NCBI GenBank assembly: GCA_003157485.1
Contig: PMJQ01000057.1
Coordinates: forward strand, 3,321 to 40,953
DNA from: Ignavibacteriota bacterium
GTDB lineage: Bacteria; Bacteroidota; Ignavibacteria; UBA10030; UBA6906
Reading direction: 5' to 3'
DNA length: 37,633 bases
The notes beneath the pieces were generated by a model. The model saw only the letters and a program-made list of their open reading frames with translations, did no database searches and was not told where the DNA came from. Of this stretch, positions 35,188 through 37,633 are shown piece by piece. The translations under genes and the position numbers were made by a program. The first letter of the stretch is position 1, and every line of letters begins with the position of its first letter.

Positions 35188-37364
35188 AGGCCGCCGCTCC
35201 CCGGATTGCTCCGCGGGCCGTCGGCTGGATACTCGAGCGACCGGAGGAGGGTCTCCCACTGCGGGATGGTGATGGACCAGTCGAACTGCTCCACCTTTTT
35301 CCGCGCATTGCGCGAAAGGCGCCCGGAGAGTCCTTTCTCAGCAAGCACCCGGCTCACGGCACGTGCGAGGGAGACCGCGTCGCCGGGTTCGGCGAGCAGA
35401 GCATCTTCGCCGTCGGCAAGCAAATACGGGAGCCCCCCCACATTTGTGCTCACGACGCACAGGCCGCACGCCATGGCCTCCATCACGCTTACCGGCGTGT
35501 TATCGACGTTCGTCGTATTCAGAAAGATGTCGAACCTGTCGAGCCAGCCGGGCACTGTCGCCTTTGTGACTCCCCCCGGAAATTCGATCCGGTCCTCAAC
35601 GCCCAGCTCCCTGGCGACGGCCCGCGCGGCCTGATACGTGCCGTCCCCCTTGTCACGACCCACCATCGTCATCCGGACGTCCGGATGTTCCCGGACGAGC
35701 CCGGCAAGGACCCTGGGCGCAAGCGCGGGATTGTAGATCTCGTGAAACGCCCTGAGCCAGATGATGCGCGGCTGCGCGACTGAACGCTCACGGTAGCAGT
35801 ACTGATGCAGGTCAAGCGAATTGGGGAGAAGGACCGATCCCGCGCAATAGGGATTCAGCCGTTCCCTGAGGTACTCCGACGGCACGACGACCGCGGCGGC
35901 CGACGTGAGGAGCCGGCGGACGCGCCCGGGCCACTTCGCCGCAAACTGGGGGAGGTTTCCCCCGCGCAGCGTGAGGATGTACCGTTTTCCCGCGCGCCGC
36001 AGAACCCAGCAAACGGCTTCCGCCCAGAGGAAGGCATCCCCGCTGAAGACGTCGACGTGGGCGAGCCGGTATCTCTCCCGCAAACTCCATGTTCTCCATA
36101 CCATGTCCGCGAGCTTGGGGAGACGGCGGGTTTTGCGCGACGTCGTGAATATCTCCCATCCCGCCGCGGCAAGGTGACCTGCCACGTCTTCGCTCAACGA
36201 ATTTGCGCCGGTCACCGCCGAGATAAAATTCCCCACGAACAGGACGGGAAACACGCCGGACTCGCGCACAGCCATCCCGGCGGCACGGGGGGTCATGCTC
36301 TCAAACAGCGCTTCCCATCGAGGAAGCGTCGCCGACCAGTCATATTCCTGTGCTTTCTTCCTCGCGTTCCGCGAGAGCCGCGCGGCCAGACCGGCGTCCG
36401 TCAGGAGCCGGCGGATCGCCTGCGCAAGGGACGCCGCATCGTCAGGCGGAGAGAGCAGCGCATCCTCGCCGTCGTCGAGCATGTACGGGATACCGCCCAC
36501 ATTCGTGCTCACGACGCACAGGCCGCTCGCCATTGCTTCGAGCACGCTCACCGGCGTGTTGTCCACGTTCGTCGTATTCAGGAAGATGTCGGACCGGTCA
36601 AGGAGTTGAGGCACCTCTTCTTTCGGCACTCCTCCAGAGAACTCTATGCGCTCCGCAACGCCGAGTTTCTTTGCCAGCGCCCGGGTTGCACGATACGTGC
36701 CGTCCCTCCGGTCCGCCCCCGCCATCGTCAGACGAATGTCAGGGAATTCTCCGGCAAGCTCGGCGACGACCCGCGGCGCGAGCAGGGGGTTGTAAATCCC
36801 GTGAAATGCACGGAGCCATATGATGTGCGGCCGGAGAGAGTTCCGTTCACGGTACCGGTAACCGCTGAGATTGAGCGCATTCGGCACGCGGATGCATCCT
36901 GAGAAAGAGGGCTTCATGCGCTCCTGCAGGTAGCACGAAGGGGTCGTTACAAGTGACGCCGACTGAAGGAGACGCCTCACCCGCCCCGGCCAGCGCCGGG
37001 CAAATTCCGGGAGATTGCCACCGTGGAGCGTCAGCGCATACGGCTTCCCCGCCCGCCGGAACACCCAGCAAACGGCCTCCGCCCAGATGAACGCATCGCC
37101 GCTGAAAATGTCCACATGCCCGAACCGGTACCGGCGGCGTTCCCGCCACGCGGTGGCCATCATGTTCCAGAGCCGGGGGAGGCGCGCAACGTGCCCCGAC
37201 GTCGTCAGGATCTTCCATCCCCGTTCCCGGAGGGCCACCGCGAGATCGTGGCTGTACATGCTCGCACCCGTGATGCTCGAGAGGTAGTTCCCGACGAAGA
37301 GCGCGCTCCGCTCTCCGTCCTGCGCATCGGAACGCTGCTTTTTCTGCACCGTCTTTTCGCTCAC
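35184..37364 (-). CDS. Tandemly duplicated GT4-type glycosyltransferase (two full-length GT-B copies in one polypeptide)
   Basis: Copy 1 (LFVGNYLSSITGAS..FLNTTNVDNTPVSVLEAMASGLCVVSTNVGG..WEALFESM) and copy 2 (LFVGNFISAVTGAN..FLNTTNVDNTPVSVMEAMACGLCVVSTNVGG..WETLLRSL) align end to end with essentially no gaps. Confidence 0.93.
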   Translation of the reverse strand: MSEKTVQKKQRSDAQDGERSALFVGNYLSSITGASMYSHDLAVALRERGWKILTTSGHVARLPRLWNMMATAWRERRRYRFGHVDIFSGDAFIWAEAVCWVFRRAGKPYALTLHGGNLPEFARRWPGRVRRLLQSASLVTTPSCYLQERMKPSFSGCIRVPNALNLSGYRYRERNSLRPHIIWLRAFHGIYNPLLAPRVVAELAGEFPDIRLTMAGADRRDGTYRATRALAKKLGVAERIEFSGGVPKEEVPQLLDRSDIFLNTTNVDNTPVSVLEAMASGLCVVSTNVGGIPYMLDDGEDALLSPPDDAASLAQAIRRLLTDAGLAARLSRNARKKAQEYDWSATLPRWEALFESMTPRAAGMAVRESGVFPVLFVGNFISAVTGANSLSEDVAGHLAAAGWEIFTTSRKTRRLPKLADMVWRTWSLRERYRLAHVDVFSGDAFLWAEAVCWVLRRAGKRYILTLRGGNLPQFAAKWPGRVRRLLTSAAAVVVPSEYLRERLNPYCAGSVLLPNSLDLHQYCYRERSVAQPRIIWLRAFHEIYNPALAPRVLAGLVREHPDVRMTMVGRDKGDGTYQAARAVARELGVEDRIEFPGGVTKATVPGWLDRFDIFLNTTNVDNTPVSVMEAMACGLCVVSTNVGGLPYLLADGEDALLAEPGDAVSLARAVSRVLAEKGLSGRLSRNARKKVEQFDWSITIPQWETLLRSLEYPADGPRSNPGSGGL

Positions 37365-37380
37365 GTTCTCGCACCCCGGG

Positions 37381-37633
37381 TCATGATATTTTCCTCACCA
37401 CATGGGTGCGGTACCACTCGACTTCGCGCGACAGCCCGGCTTCCGCCGTCGTCCGGGGATCATAATTCAGGACCTGCCTCGCTTTCCCGATATCGGCATG
37501 GGTCGTCAGTTGATCACCCGGCCGGCGGGGGCGCATCACGATCCGGGCGGGTGTTCCAATGATCTTCTCGACGATGCGTATACCTTCCCCCGTCGTGATG
37601 GCGGTGTCGCACCCGATATTGAAAATCTGGCCC
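37381..37633 (-). CDS. C-terminal fragment of an NAD-dependent nucleotide-sugar epimerase/dehydratase, truncated at the window edge
   Basis: Minus strand reads GQIFNIGCDTAITTGEGIRIVEKIIGTPARIVMRPRRPGDQLTTHADIGKARQVLNYDPRTTAEAGLSREVEWYRTHVVRKIS*; absent from the supplied ORF track because its start is outside the window. Confidence 0.85.
   Translation of the reverse strand, partial: GQIFNIGCDTAITTGEGIRIVEKIIGTPARIVMRPRRPGDQLTTHADIGKARQVLNYDPRTTAEAGLSREVEWYRTHVVRKIS

Noticed and set aside
1-37633. CRISPR arrays, IS elements, phage or toxin-antitoxin/defence genes
   Set aside because: No regularly spaced direct repeats, transposase or nuclease-type ORFs recognised; essentially all coding space is accounted for by glycan and housekeeping genes.

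Overview
The window is a dense, GC-rich bacterial surface-polysaccharide (EPS/capsule/O-antigen type) locus with a few housekeeping genes embedded in it. A tRNA-Arg(TCG) lies near the left edge. It is followed by a plus-strand block: Wzz-like chain-length protein, Wzy-like polymerase, two glycosyltransferases, a DUF268 protein and tadA. This block converges on a long minus-strand block that runs off the right edge. The minus block contains prfA, a DUF1385 protein, nadC, a thioesterase and accA, together with a Wzx/Wzy-type assembly system: two flippases, a second Wzz, an SLBB/Wza-like exporter, two intact polyprenyl-phosphate sugar phosphotransferases plus one apparently degenerate one, RmlB, an RmlC-like cupin, a PglF-like dehydratase, epimerases, two DegT aminotransferases, several glycosyltransferases, a polysaccharide deacetylase and a PaaK/CapK-like AMP ligase. 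An orphan CheY-like receiver sits between apparent transcription units. I see no CRISPR array, transposase, integrase, phage gene or known defence system. The most notable observations are: (1) a 726-aa protein made of two tandem, diverged copies of the same GT4 glycosyltransferase; (2) a GT2 fused to a WbaP/WcaJ-like membrane module whose phosphoglycosyltransferase catalytic core is missing; (3) an orphan receiver gene with an apparently leaderless promoter, between a strong hairpin and an EPS operon promoter with a structured leader; (4) a perfect hairpin next to the start codon of the DUF1385-prfA pair; (5) a partial Pgl-like amino-sugar module. All family calls are from reading the translations; no database search was run.
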